Shown: positions 35,231 to 43,189 of the stretch, one piece after another
Position numbering within the stretch: position 1 is the stretch's first letter
Layout of the letters: each line of letters begins with the position of its first letter
Assembly: GCF_009834125.1 (NCBI RefSeq)
Contig: NZ_CP047146.1
Span: 186,001-250,000 of the forward strand
Length of the DNA stretch: 64,000 nucleotides
Source: Streptomyces sp. GS7
Lineage (GTDB): Bacteria > Actinomycetota > Actinomycetes > Streptomycetales > Streptomycetaceae
Direction: 5' to 3'
The notes under the pieces: generated by a model
Database searches by the model: none
Told to the model about the DNA's origin: nothing
The model's input: the letters and a program-made list of their open reading frames with translations, nothing else
Made by a program: the position numbers and the translations under genes

Positions 35231-35971
35231 TCAGCCGCTGTCCGAACCGGTGTCAGCGGCGGCTTCGAGTTCGGTCCGCAGGATGTTCATGACCTCGGTC
35301 AGTCGTTCGCCGCCGACCTTGAGGCCCTTGTCCCGCACGGCTTTCAGGACGACCGCGCGGGAGAGTCGTCCCTGCTCGGCGGCGGCGATGCGCCCGACCT
35401 CCACGAGCTTGTCCAGGGTGGCGTCGGCCGGACGGCCGCCTCGGTGCTTGGCCTCCTGAACCCCCGCGCTCTGAACCCCGGCCTCCTGAACCGCGGCGAC
35501 CGGTTCCGGCGTGCCATCGTCGGAGGCTTCGCGGGTGACGAGGATGTGGAGATGGACGGCTCCGGCGAGGGCGAGCGGGGCGATGGTGGACAGGACACCG
35601 ACGGTGGCGTCTCCCAAGTGCAGTTCGCCCGTGGCGCCCTGCTGGTTGAGGCGGATGGCATGGAGGGCGTTGGCCCAGATGCTCGCGGCGGTGGCGGTAC
35701 CGAAGAGCGTCCACACGTAGAGGCGGGCCCGGAACGGGGCGGTGCGCAGGACGAGGAGGGCGCGGACGCCGTAGGCGATGAAGCCGTCGATCACGAGGGG
35801 GAACAGGTAGGTGAGGAATCCGCGGATGTGTATGGCGATGGCCATCTGCTGGAGGGCGTCGTAGGACAGGGCGCAGCCGGCGCCGCCGAGGGCGACGATC
35901 GCGGCGCGGTCCCAGGCCGTCGCCCGTGTTGCCGACGGGTGCTTGAGCGCTGGAGCTGCGGTGGTGGACAA
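35231..35971 (-). CDS. DUF2637 (SpdB-like) membrane protein
   Basis: About 246 aa. Four membrane helices lie in residues about 15-135: IVALGGAGCALSYDALQQMA, FLTYLFPLVIDGFIAYGVRA, LYVWTLFGTATAASIWANAL and STIAPLALAGAVHLHILVTR. This is the DUF2637 pattern, found in Streptomyces spread proteins. The cytoplasmic end is HTH-like (GRLSRAVVLKAVRDKGLKVG). No ATG fits; TTG at 35971 preceded by GGAGA is my choice, so the start is uncertain. Spread proteins help plasmid movement between hyphal compartments. It lies between the ATPase gene and mobC. Confidence 0.8.
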   Translation of the reverse strand: MSTTAAPALKHPSATRATAWDRAAIVALGGAGCALSYDALQQMAIAIHIRGFLTYLFPLVIDGFIAYGVRALLVLRTAPFRARLYVWTLFGTATAASIWANALHAIRLNQQGATGELHLGDATVGVLSTIAPLALAGAVHLHILVTREASDDGTPEPVAAVQEAGVQSAGVQEAKHRGGRPADATLDKLVEVGRIAAAEQGRLSRAVVLKAVRDKGLKVGGERLTEVMNILRTELEAAADTGSDSG

Positions 35972-36006
35972 AGGGGTTCTCCGGGGGGCTTGAGGCGGGG
36001 CGCTTA

Positions 36007-36171
36007 CGCGACCCCCTTTACAAGGAGGGGGTCGCGCGTAGGCGCTGGGGCGAGGAAGCGCCGTACGGGGCTGCGTACGCGTTTGACCTGCGGTTTTGTT
36101 CGATCCGTAGGCGGTGTGAGCGGCGCGTGGGCGGTCTCGGCGGGGGAGACCGCATACGGGGGTGCGTACGG
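36007..36171. repeat. Palindromes and direct repeats between helicase and DUF2637 genes
   Basis: Seen here: an 11-bp hairpin (36007-36017 and 36026-36036), an 8-bp inverted repeat (36131-36138 and 36146-36153), and two copies of TACGGGG-N-TGCGTACG (about 36064-36079 and 36155-36170). It could hold the helicase gene's terminator, a replication origin, or a control region. No gene is present between 35972 and 36182. Confidence 0.5.
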
Positions 36172-36182
36172 AGCCGGGCCGG

Positions 36183-37736
36183 TTAGGAGACGGCGCTGAT
36201 GTGGCGGGTGGCGGCGGTCCAGCGGGTGGCCTGGCCTCCGCCTGCCCCGCCTCCGGCGCCGGTCTCCTGGACGGCGTGTCCGCTCTTGGTGAGGGCTTCC
36301 AGGCGGCGCCTCGCTTTGGCGAGGTCCGCGGGGCGGGGGTTGGCTTCACCGGTTGTCTGCGTGGCGAGTTGGCGGGCGGTGAGCCCGTGAGTGCCTGCCT
36401 GGCGCAGCAGGGTGAGCGGGTCGAGGCTGGTGTCGACGTGGGAGGTGCCACGGGGGTGGTCGTGGATGACCGGCAGGGGGCCGATCTCGTCGTCGACGGT
36501 CTTGAGGTGGTGGAGCTGGACCACCGGGTCGCCGGCCGCGCCGTTGAGGAAGAGGACGCTTCCCGCTCCGGCGGTGAACCACGCCGACCCGTAGACCTGG
36601 TCCAGCACGGGGCGTTGGTTGCGCGAGGCGTCGGGGCCTTGCTTGCGCTGGTGGTGCAGTTCGAGCAGTTCGATGCCGTCGCGCAGCAGTTGCTGGCGGG
36701 CGTTGTTGTAGGCGAGCCCGGCTTCGTCATCGGTGAGCTTGCCGACCACGTCCTTGAGGCTGTCGATCACCACGGTGTCCGCGCCGTGTTCGGCGGCCAG
36801 CTCGGTGAGCAGCTGCGGCTCGGCGTTGAGAGACGCGGGCAGCGGGCCGGACCAGAAGACCAGGCGCTGCCGAAGGATGTCCTGGTGGGCTGGGTCCACG
36901 ACGCGGGTGAAGGCGCGGGCGAGCTGGCTGGGCCGGTCCGCGGCGATGTAGAGGACCTTCTCGCCCTGCTGTACGGGCATGTCCAGGACTTGGGCGAGCA
37001 GGCCGAGGCGGGCGAGGACGATTTGCTGGGCGATGGTGGACTTCCCGACTCCCGGCGGGCCGACCAGCATCAGGCTCTCGCCCGACGCCCAGGCCGTCTT
37101 CCCCGGCGTGCCCCAGACGGGGGCCGTACTGGCGGGGGTGTCGGTGACGAAGGACCAGCCATCGGTGGCGTAGCGCTGAAGCCGTCCGCCCGAGCTGCGG
37201 CGGGCGCGGTCGGCTGCCTCGCTCAGCGAGGCTGTCAGCAGGCTGCGAACTTCTGCTGGGTCCGCTCCTGGTGCGGTGGCGCCCTGCAGGACACGCACCG
37301 CTGTGGCTTGTAGGACCCGCAGGTCGGCGTGGTGGCGCACGATGTCGGCGTAGTACTCGGCGCCGGAGCCCACCGATGCCGCGGAGGCCACGGTGTGCAG
37401 GTACGGGGGGCCGCCGACGCGGGTGAGATCGCCCGTGGACGTCAGCTGGTGGGAGAGGGCGATCGCGTCGGTGGGCGCGCCCTCCTTCCGTAGCTGCAGC
37501 AATGCGTGCCAGATCGTGGTGTGCGCTGGCTGGAAGAAGTCTCCCGGCTCCAGGACCTGGCGGATCCGGTCGATGACCTCGCTCTGGAACATGCACGCCC
37601 CGAGCACGGCCATCTCGGCGTCGGCGTCGTGCTGCATCGGTAGCGGCGTGCCGGCATCCGGCCCCGACAGGCCGGGGCGGGAGAAAGGCCCAGACGGGGG
37701 TGCGTCGCTCGGTCCTGTGCCCGTAGGCTTGTACAT
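36183..37736 (-). CDS. DnaB-N / RecA-like AAA ATPase, element replication
   Basis: A 517-aa protein. Residues about 35-130 match the DnaB N-terminal domain (DAEMAVLGACMFQSEVIDRI, FFQPAHTTIWHALLQLRKEG). A RecA-type ATPase follows with Walker A at about 226-234 (GPPGVGKST) and a Walker-B-like DTVVIDSLKDVVGKL. The last part is a winged-helix-like region (LTLLRQAGTHGLTARQLATQ). It resembles replicative helicases or RepA-type ATPases of plasmids and likely serves element replication after excision. ATG at 37736 preceded by GGAGGG. It is divergent from the XRE regulator. Confidence 0.85.
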   Translation of the reverse strand: MYKPTGTGPSDAPPSGPFSRPGLSGPDAGTPLPMQHDADAEMAVLGACMFQSEVIDRIRQVLEPGDFFQPAHTTIWHALLQLRKEGAPTDAIALSHQLTSTGDLTRVGGPPYLHTVASAASVGSGAEYYADIVRHHADLRVLQATAVRVLQGATAPGADPAEVRSLLTASLSEAADRARRSSGGRLQRYATDGWSFVTDTPASTAPVWGTPGKTAWASGESLMLVGPPGVGKSTIAQQIVLARLGLLAQVLDMPVQQGEKVLYIAADRPSQLARAFTRVVDPAHQDILRQRLVFWSGPLPASLNAEPQLLTELAAEHGADTVVIDSLKDVVGKLTDDEAGLAYNNARQQLLRDGIELLELHHQRKQGPDASRNQRPVLDQVYGSAWFTAGAGSVLFLNGAAGDPVVQLHHLKTVDDEIGPLPVIHDHPRGTSHVDTSLDPLTLLRQAGTHGLTARQLATQTTGEANPRPADLAKARRRLEALTKSGHAVQETGAGGGAGGGQATRWTAATRHISAVS

Positions 37737-38034
37737 GGAATCCCTCCCCGGAGTGCATACGGCCCTGGCAGGCCGCACTCCGGTTGATCGCTTGATGGGT
37801 GGTCATTCAGGGAGCCGTTCGCGGCCCTCGGTGCGCTAACACCGGGGGCCGCTCCCGTTTTCAGGGGCGTCACCGCAGGCAGTGCCACCACCAACCCCCG
37901 CAGGGGAACAGGAACACTACACACCCTGTGCGCACAGTCAAGGCGCGATATTGGGCTCCTGCAACACAATCAATGTGCCTTCGCTGCACATATTGCGCTT
38001 GATCCTGTGCGGAAGGTGTGGTTACGTGGTGGGT
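37737..38034. promoter_or_regulatory. Divergent control region, candidate operator
   Basis: Unusually AT-rich for this DNA around 37910-38000. ATGTGC-N7-GCACAT (37973-37991) and GTGCGCAC (about 37928-37935) are palindromes suited to the XRE regulator encoded next to them. It separates the replication/mob run from the xis-int run, so it is likely the main switch of the element. Confidence 0.55.
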
Positions 38035-38694
38035 ATGACGGAGAAGGACTGGCGAGGACGGCTGGCTGAGCGAGTGGCGGATGCCGTGCGTCGCTACCGC
38101 AAGGAACGGGGGATGAGCGCTCAGGCACTCGCTGACGCGTGCGCCGAGATCGGCTACGAGATCCCGCGTACCGTGATCGCCAACCTGGAGAACGGTCGGC
38201 GCGCGAGCGTGGAGATCGCCGATCTGCTCGTACTCGCCAAGGCGCTGAAGGTGCCCCCGATCGCGCTGCTGATGCCGGTCGGTGTCGCCGGCAGCATCGA
38301 GGTGCTCCCCGGCCAGGAAGTGTCGGTCTGGGATGCGGTGACGTGGTTCACCGCGGAGGTCCCGCTCAGTGAGGAGCCGCCGGAGGGCACCATCGAGGCG
38401 AAGCTCTACGAGTTCCGCCTCCACGCACAGGTGCTCAGCGCGGCGCGGAAGGCGGTCGAATTCGCAGACGGCACCCGTCGCACCCTCAGCATGGTCCGTG
38501 ATCCGGAGCAGCGGGCTATCAACGTCGAGATGCAGGAGAAGCTGGACGACTACGCCCGGCACCAACTCACGGACCTTCGGGCCCAACGCAACGCCATGCG
38601 TAAAGAGGGTCTCGTGCCCCCAGCCCTCCCCGAGGATCTGGCCTACGTTGACTTCCACGTCGACGAAAAGGGAGACATCTACCCCTTGGTCTAA
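38035..38694 (+). CDS. XRE-family transcriptional regulator
   Basis: A 219-aa regulator with an N-terminal HTH_3 domain: RVADAVRRYRKERGMSAQAL, ADACAEIGYEIPRTVIANLE, NGRRASVEIADLLVLAKALK. Residues 85-219 are a helical, charged domain of unknown role (KLYEFRLHAQVLSAARKAVE). Starting with ATG at 38035, it lies divergent from the replication ATPase and 118 bases ahead of the excisionase gene. By position it should repress or switch excision and replication. Confidence 0.9.
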   Translation: MTEKDWRGRLAERVADAVRRYRKERGMSAQALADACAEIGYEIPRTVIANLENGRRASVEIADLLVLAKALKVPPIALLMPVGVAGSIEVLPGQEVSVWDAVTWFTAEVPLSEEPPEGTIEAKLYEFRLHAQVLSAARKAVEFADGTRRTLSMVRDPEQRAINVEMQEKLDDYARHQLTDLRAQRNAMRKEGLVPPALPEDLAYVDFHVDEKGDIYPLV

Positions 38695-38812
38695 CCCGCT
38701 TTCCTCGCAACGGTGTTAGCGCGCCCGCGAGGTGAGCGAGCTCTTTCAAATGACCACCCATCAACGATCACGCCGCAGGGGTGCCAGCCCCAGGTCGGCG
38801 AGGAGGACTTCC

Positions 38813-39040
38813 ATGCCTTCTTCCAGCGCGTCCGAGCGCTATCTGACCATCCCCGAGGTCGCCGAGCGCCTCGGCACCACGGAGCGTTTCCCCCGCCGCC
38901 TCGTCGCTGAGCGCCGGATCGCCTTCGTCAAGGTCGGGCGGCACGTCCGTATCGCCGAGAGCGTGCTCGCCGCCTATATAGCGGCCCGCACCGTTCAGCC
39001 GGCACGACGGTTCCGCTCCGGCTACGGTCAGGCTGCCTGA
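38813..39040 (+). CDS. xis: Excisionase-like HTH protein
   Basis: A 75-aa MerR-like/HTH_17 protein: ERYLTIPEVAERLGTTERFP, RRLVAERRIAFVKVGRHVRI, AESVLAAYIAARTV. This is the small excisionase arrangement (helix-turn-helix plus wing VGRHVRI). ATG at 38813 follows AGGAGGA; a longer frame to 38732 exists but lacks such a site. Its stop overlaps the integrase start (TGATG), so both are made together. It should bias the recombinase toward excision. Confidence 0.88.
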   Translation: MPSSSASERYLTIPEVAERLGTTERFPRRLVAERRIAFVKVGRHVRIAESVLAAYIAARTVQPARRFRSGYGQAA

Positions 39041-40203
39041 TGGCGCGCAAGCCGCAGCGGCGGCGTGAATTCGGCAGTGTGCGCCAGACCGAGTCGGGGC
39101 GCTTCCAGGCCCGTTACTGGGCTCCGGACGGCAAGCGGCGCTATGCGCCGAAGACGTTCGAGACCAAGACGGAGGCAACGACCTGGCTCGCACTGACCCA
39201 GGCCGATATCGAGCGCAAGCACTGGGCCGACCCCGACGCCGGCGCCGTCAACTTCGAGGACTTCGCGAGGAAGTGGGTCAACGAGCGCGGCCTCGCAGCG
39301 ACCACCGAGGACCTGTACACACGCTTGCTCACCAGGCACATCGCGCCCACGTTCGGCACATGGGACCTGGACGAGATCCAACCGGCGGATGTGCGCGTCT
39401 GGCGAGCCGAGCGGCTGAAGGCGACCAACGGTGCGAAGACGACAGTGGCCAAGTCCTACCGCCTGCTGAAGGCCATCCTTCAGACCGCGGTCGACGACGA
39501 TCTCCTCAAGAGCAACCCGTGCCGTATCAAGGGCGCCGGCAAGGAGGAGGCCGACGAACGCGACGTCGCCGAGGTCGAACAGGTCTATGCCCTGGCCGAA
39601 GCCATCGGACCACGCTGGCGCATCATGATCTTCCTCGGGGCCTTCGCGTCCCTGCGTCCCGAAGAACTCGCCGAGCTGCGTCGCAGCGACATCGACGTCG
39701 ACGAGGGCGTGGTGTGGATCAGGCGCGCCGCGCCGGAGCTGACCAACGGCAAGAAGGTGATCGGCGATCCGAAGTCGCGAGCGGGCAAGCGTGCCGTGTA
39801 CCTGCCTGATTTCCTGGTGCCCGAGCTGCGTCGCCACCTTCAGTGGTTCGCCGAGAAGGAACCGGACGGACTCCTCATCGTGGGCGAGCGCGGGGCCGCT
39901 CTGCGACGGTCCTCCTTCGGGCGCAAGTGGCGCAAGGCACGCATCGCCGCGGGACTGCCGGACAACTTCCGCTTCTACGATCTGCGCCATACCGGTAACA
40001 CCCTGGCGGCCGACTCCGGTGCGAAGCTCAAGGACCTCATGGTCCGCGCGGGCCAGTCCAGCCCCAAGGCTCAGCTGATCTACCAGCACTCCAAGAAGAA
40101 GCACCAGCGCAAGCTCGCGAAGAGCATCGACGCCGAGGTGCGTCAGCAGCGTCGGGAGGCAGCCGAGCAACTTCAGGCGGAGGAGCGGAAGCACTCCGGC
40201 TGA
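39040..40203 (+). CDS. int: Tyrosine recombinase (element integrase)
   Basis: A 387-aa phage-type integrase. N-terminal parts: an AP2-like arm (FGSVRQTESGRFQARYWAPD) and the SAM-like core-binding domain (FEDFARKWVNERGLAATTED). Catalytic residues: Arg206 (ASLRPEEL), the YDLRHTG box with Arg316, and nucleophile Tyr348 (LIYQHS). The box-II His is Tyr, and the next conserved His is Gln (RAGQSS); both occur in a common actinobacterial subfamily. ATG at 39040 overlaps xis. It should recombine the tRNA-Gly(CCC) site, 2.7 kb to the right. Confidence 0.95.
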   Translation: MARKPQRRREFGSVRQTESGRFQARYWAPDGKRRYAPKTFETKTEATTWLALTQADIERKHWADPDAGAVNFEDFARKWVNERGLAATTEDLYTRLLTRHIAPTFGTWDLDEIQPADVRVWRAERLKATNGAKTTVAKSYRLLKAILQTAVDDDLLKSNPCRIKGAGKEEADERDVAEVEQVYALAEAIGPRWRIMIFLGAFASLRPEELAELRRSDIDVDEGVVWIRRAAPELTNGKKVIGDPKSRAGKRAVYLPDFLVPELRRHLQWFAEKEPDGLLIVGERGAALRRSSFGRKWRKARIAAGLPDNFRFYDLRHTGNTLAADSGAKLKDLMVRAGQSSPKAQLIYQHSKKKHQRKLAKSIDAEVRQQRREAAEQLQAEERKHSG

Positions 40204-40234
40204 GGCGTCGGCTTTCCCCAATCCAGAGGGCAAT

Positions 40235-40287
40235 GCGCAGCGTAGGCAGGACCGTTCAGTAACTGAACGGTCCTGCCTACGCTGCGC
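40235..40287. other. 53-base perfect palindrome (26-bp arms) after integrase
   Basis: Arms 40235-40260 and 40262-40287 are fully complementary with a single A between them. It starts 31 bases past the integrase stop and is followed by TGTGTTTTAAGC, so it may terminate transcription from both int and the convergent phosphatase gene. The near-zero spacer is unusual for a terminator. Confidence 0.75.
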
Positions 40288-40358
40288 TGTGTTTTAAGCG
40301 CTTCACCTGGCGGTCGCTTGAGTTGGCGAGGCTGAAGCATTTCAGTTGGCGCGCCTGC

Positions 40359-41579
40359 TCATTGGCTTGTTGTGGAGCCGTGGCGGAATCCGCCGCCATG
40401 GATGAGTCTCCCGTGGCGGCGCCTCGGGTGCGGAGTGGTCGTGCGGCGGATCGCGATCAGGGCGGCGTCGTCGTCGAGGCGTCCGCCGGCGTGGGCGAGA
40501 AGATCGCGCCGGATGTGATGCAAAAGCGTCTCGGGGCTGGCGTCGGTCCACTGGGCTGCCCGTTCCGTGAACGGGTAGAACTCGCCGGCAGGGTCGCGGG
40601 CTTCGATGACGCCGTCGGTATAGAGCAGGAGGGTGTCTCCGGGCTCGAAGGAGAACACATCGAGGGTGTAGTCCTGCGGTCCCGTGTGGCCCACCCCCAG
40701 CGGGGGTGCGGGGTGCACGAGAACGGTGACCGCTTCACCCGGCCGTAGCAGCAGTGGCGGAGGGTGGCCGCAGCTGGTCAGTCGGGTGATGGGGTCCTCG
40801 TCGGGGATCTCCAGCAGCAAGGTGGTGGCGAAGCGTTCCCCGGCCTCCTCCTCTGGTTCGAAGTCGGCCAGGTAGCGGGCGACGCTCTGTTCCAGCCCAG
40901 CGGCCAGCGCCGGCAGTGTGGTGTGCTGGTGGGCGGCCTCGCGGAAGGCGCCGAGCAGCAGGGCGGCCTCGCCGATGGCGGGCAGGCCCTTGCCCCGCAC
41001 GTCACCGATCATCAAGCGGGCCCCGTGCTCGGTGCGGGTGGCCGCGTACAGATCGCCGCCGATCTGAGCCTCGTCCTCAGCCGCCAGATACAGGCAGGCG
41101 ACCTGCAGCGGCCCGATCCGGTCCGGCAGCGGCCACAGCAGGACGTGCTGCGCGGCCTCGGCCACCGACCGCACCTGGGCCAATTGCCGACTGCGCCGCT
41201 CGCGCACCGCGCAGAAGAACACGATCAAAACCGAGAGCACCGTGAGGGTGGCGATCTGCACCACGTGGTTCGTTGTGGTCAGCCCGCCGTGAGACACGCC
41301 AATGATCACCTGGGCCGCCACGGCCAGAACGCCGATCACCCCGGTCAGCCGGGGACCGGCGAACGAAGCGGTGATCGCGGGTGCGATGACCAGCGCCGGT
41401 CCCAGGTGGACGTCCGCGGGAGAGTTGATGTCCGCCACAGTGATCACCAGGATGAGCGCAACAGGGATCGCCAGCAGCGCATGGCTGGACTGCCATGACT
41501 GCCGCAGACCGGCAAGGCGCTGCTGGGCTGCCACGTCTCCACCCTGCACCCCCTCGGGGATGGCCGCGAGCCCGGACAT
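40359..41579 (-). CDS. Membrane-bound PP2C-type serine phosphatase
   Basis: A 406-aa protein. Residues about 25-135 give four membrane helices (LLAIPVALILVITVADI, GVIGVLAVAAQVIIGVSHGG, IATLTVLSVLIVFFCAVRE). The SpoIIE-type phosphatase follows: IGGDLYAATRTEHGARLMIG, DVRGKGLPAIGEAALLLGAF, SCGHPPPLLLRPGEAVT, GDTLLLYTDGVIEARD and LDDDAALIAI. The Asp of GGD and of GDVRGKG and the late DDD are the metal ligands. Start ATG at 41579. It would act on anti-sigma antagonist phosphates, like 21408-22655. It lies between the integrase and the attachment site, i.e. cargo. Confidence 0.92.
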   Translation of the reverse strand: MSGLAAIPEGVQGGDVAAQQRLAGLRQSWQSSHALLAIPVALILVITVADINSPADVHLGPALVIAPAITASFAGPRLTGVIGVLAVAAQVIIGVSHGGLTTTNHVVQIATLTVLSVLIVFFCAVRERRSRQLAQVRSVAEAAQHVLLWPLPDRIGPLQVACLYLAAEDEAQIGGDLYAATRTEHGARLMIGDVRGKGLPAIGEAALLLGAFREAAHQHTTLPALAAGLEQSVARYLADFEPEEEAGERFATTLLLEIPDEDPITRLTSCGHPPPLLLRPGEAVTVLVHPAPPLGVGHTGPQDYTLDVFSFEPGDTLLLYTDGVIEARDPAGEFYPFTERAAQWTDASPETLLHHIRRDLLAHAGGRLDDDAALIAIRRTTTPHPRRRHGRLIHGGGFRHGSTTSQ

Positions 41580-41637
41580 CAAGACGGCATCCCCCGCCAA
41601 CTGAAACCGTACGCAGTCGGGACAGCGTGACGCCCTC

Positions 41638-41850
41638 GTGAAGGTTCTACTGGCGGCAGCGGACCTCATGGCTGACGCTCCGGGCTGCGAGTTGTAGGTC
41701 GTGAACACCGCCTCCAGCGAGGACGACGTGGTGTGGGTCACGGAGATCTGGCGCAGTGCGGCTGACCATGAGGGCTCGCTGTCCGTTGCCGGGGTGAAGG
41801 AACTGATCGGGCAGGCGATGCCGCTGCTGTCGGTCCGCCCGAGCGGATCG
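41638..41850 (+). pseudogene. Broken antibiotic-biosynthesis-monooxygenase-like gene
   Basis: The plus frame reads LLAAADLMADAPGCEL, then a TAG stop at about 41695, then VVNTASSEDDVVWVTEIWRS and GVKELIGQAMPLLS. This is the C-terminal two-thirds of an ABM/quinol-monooxygenase fold, in which the codon at the TAG is usually Tyr. The N-terminus is missing. Two lesions make it a pseudogene; the remainder of the frame runs into unrelated DNA. Confidence 0.7.
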
Positions 41851-41999
41851 ACGTCCAGCCTGCCGGTGGCGCCGGACTGCGAGGGTGAACACCTCCTAGC
41901 CGACGCGGACTGGGCACGACGCAGACCGCACCAGTTCTGTGGCGACGATGAGTTGTGCGACGCGTCCGGCCTCCGTTGACAGGGCCGGCAACGCCTCGC

Positions 42000-42133
42000 G
42001 GACGTGTTCTGGCGGTGCGGCGCCGGATCGGCGAGGGGAAGCTCTCCTGGCAGTTCCCGGCTGGCGAAGTCGAGCCCGGCGAATCCCGCGAGAACGTCGC
42101 TGTGCGGGAGACCAAGGAGGAGACCGGACAGGG
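42000..42133 (+). pseudogene. NUDIX box fragment
   Basis: A fragment reading VRRRIGEGKLSWQFPAGEVE and PGESRENVAVRETKEETG, nearly the same as the box region of the NUDIX gene at 32010-32423, including nucleotide identity over most of the block. Both sides of the gene are missing. It is a partial duplication or the rest of a third NUDIX gene near the attachment site. Confidence 0.8.
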
Positions 42134-42249
42134 GCGGTCCGCGGCCCCTCCAGCTCAGGGTCCGGTGCGATGCCCTGACTATGCTGACCGCCGCGCGGTG
42201 TGTGCGAGACGGTTGCGCCACTCCGGTTGTTCTTGGGAGAGGTGAGGGT

Positions 42250-42483
42250 GTGGCCAAGCCTGTACGTGCGGCTGTCGGGAATGTGTGGGTCAAGTGCAGT
42301 TTCTGTCAGGGCGATCTGTTTCGGGACCGTGAGGTGAAACTCAACAGCTCCGGCATGGAGTTCATGAACTTCGGCTGGGCGAACGAGTCGGCGACCGGGC
42401 TGATTTGCTGGAACTGCGGCTATGTGCACCTGTTCGTGAACAGAGATCTCGAACTGTACAAAGTGAAGAAAGACAAGGGGTGA
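42250..42483 (+). CDS. Small zinc-ribbon protein
   Basis: A 77-aa protein with two CxxC knuckles: VKCSFCQGDLFRDREVKLNS and GLICWNCGYVHLFVNRDLEL, a typical zinc ribbon, with a basic end (KVKKDKG). GTG at 42250. It may bind nucleic acid or another protein; no family name recognised. It is the gene nearest the tRNA attachment site on the element side. Confidence 0.75.
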   Translation: MAKPVRAAVGNVWVKCSFCQGDLFRDREVKLNSSGMEFMNFGWANESATGLICWNCGYVHLFVNRDLELYKVKKDKG

Positions 42484-42838
42484 CGTAGGCCCCTCGCAGA
42501 TGGTCGGCGAGCGCAGGTCCTGCAGACGAACGTCCGGGGGAGCGCGTCGATTACCTGGCCAACGATGCGCTGTGTCTTCGGCGGAGTGCGTTCGGCGTCC
42601 GGAGCGCGAGGGCAGGGGGTCAGACGAACTCCCTTGCCAAGGGCCCATTTTGCATCCGTAATCTCACGACACCTCAGGTGTCGGTGACCCAAGTCACAGA
42701 AAATGCGTCTCGCTATTTGAGAAGGCCGACTCCCAAGGTGCCTGGCTCGGTGTGGGTGTGCGTGAAACTTACGCCTCGGCCGGCAGATGGGGCTGGCGGA
42801 GGGCTGGGTGGCCCGAGAATGGTCTAGACAACAAACAA
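42484..42838. other. Gene-free element end
   Basis: About 350 bases without a gene. Contains GTGACCCAAGTCAC (42687-42700 area) and GCGTCTCGCTATTTGAGA, resembling DNA near 15690-15729. From about 42821 it enters the repeat shared with the other attachment sites. Confidence 0.45.
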
Positions 42839-42861
42839 GGCCCAGGTCGCTGACCTGGGCC
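42839..42861 (-). terminator. tRNA-Gly terminator
   Basis: Perfect 10-bp stem (42839-42848 and 42852-42861, loop GCT), beginning 8 bases past the tRNA 3' end on the minus strand and followed by TTGTTTGTTG. Confidence 0.85.
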
Positions 42862-42868
42862 TCAACTA

Positions 42869-42942
42869 TGGAGCGGGTGACGGGAATCGAACCCGCGCTC
42901 TGAGCTTGGGAAGCTCATGTTCTACCATTAAACTACACCCGC
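42869..42942 (-). tRNA. tRNA-Gly (anticodon CCC)
   Basis: A complete cloverleaf on the minus strand: acceptor GCGGGTG/CACCCGC, D arm with AATGGTAG, anticodon stem TGAGC/GCTCA around loop TTCCCAA (anticodon CCC, at 42908-42910), T arm GCGGG-TTCGATT-CCCGT, discriminator T and an encoded CCA (42869-42871). The 3' 44 nt are repeated at 15877 and 21267, showing use as an integration site. Confidence 0.97.
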
Positions 42943-43189
42943 GTAACCCTGCCTCGGATCTGGAGGCGGAGCGTCGTCGCACACTCTACCCCATCGCCGC
43001 CCCGCGGTGCTTTTGGCGTGTTCGGAGTGCGGTGCGGCGGGCGGGCCGGGTGGTCCCCGCGGGGTGGGATGCGGGTGCGGGCGACGGGAGTTGGGGCGTA
43101 CGGTGGGGCATCGGAGTGCCGCCTGCGGCTGCGCCCAGTTCATCCCCTAATGTGGCTTTTGTTGTCCACGCAGTTGGGAGAGGGACTTG

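Larger units (their letters stand above)
21267..42942. mobile_element. Integrative mobilizable element in tRNA-Gly(CCC)
   Basis: A 21.7-kb element between the partial tRNA copy at 21267 and the intact tRNA at 42869-42942. It holds integrase, excisionase, XRE regulator, DnaB/RecA-like ATPase, DUF2637 (SpdB-like) protein, MobC and a relaxase, plus cargo. Typical Streptomyces AICEs use a TraB (FtsK-like) pump; none is seen here, and a relaxase is present, so it may be mobilised by another element's machinery. The tRNA 3' end is restored by element DNA. Integrity of the core genes suggests recent activity. Confidence 0.8.

Noticed and set aside
35231..36730. A 499-aa protein spanning the DUF2637 gene and the helicase region
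   Set aside because: The upstream half is a shadow frame of the helicase gene; membrane helices begin only after the TTG at 35971.
39040..40203. Integrase lacking two conserved His residues, as sign of inactivity
   Set aside because: The YDLRHTG and RAGQSS forms are, from general knowledge, common in a large actinobacterial integrase group; Arg and Tyr are present.
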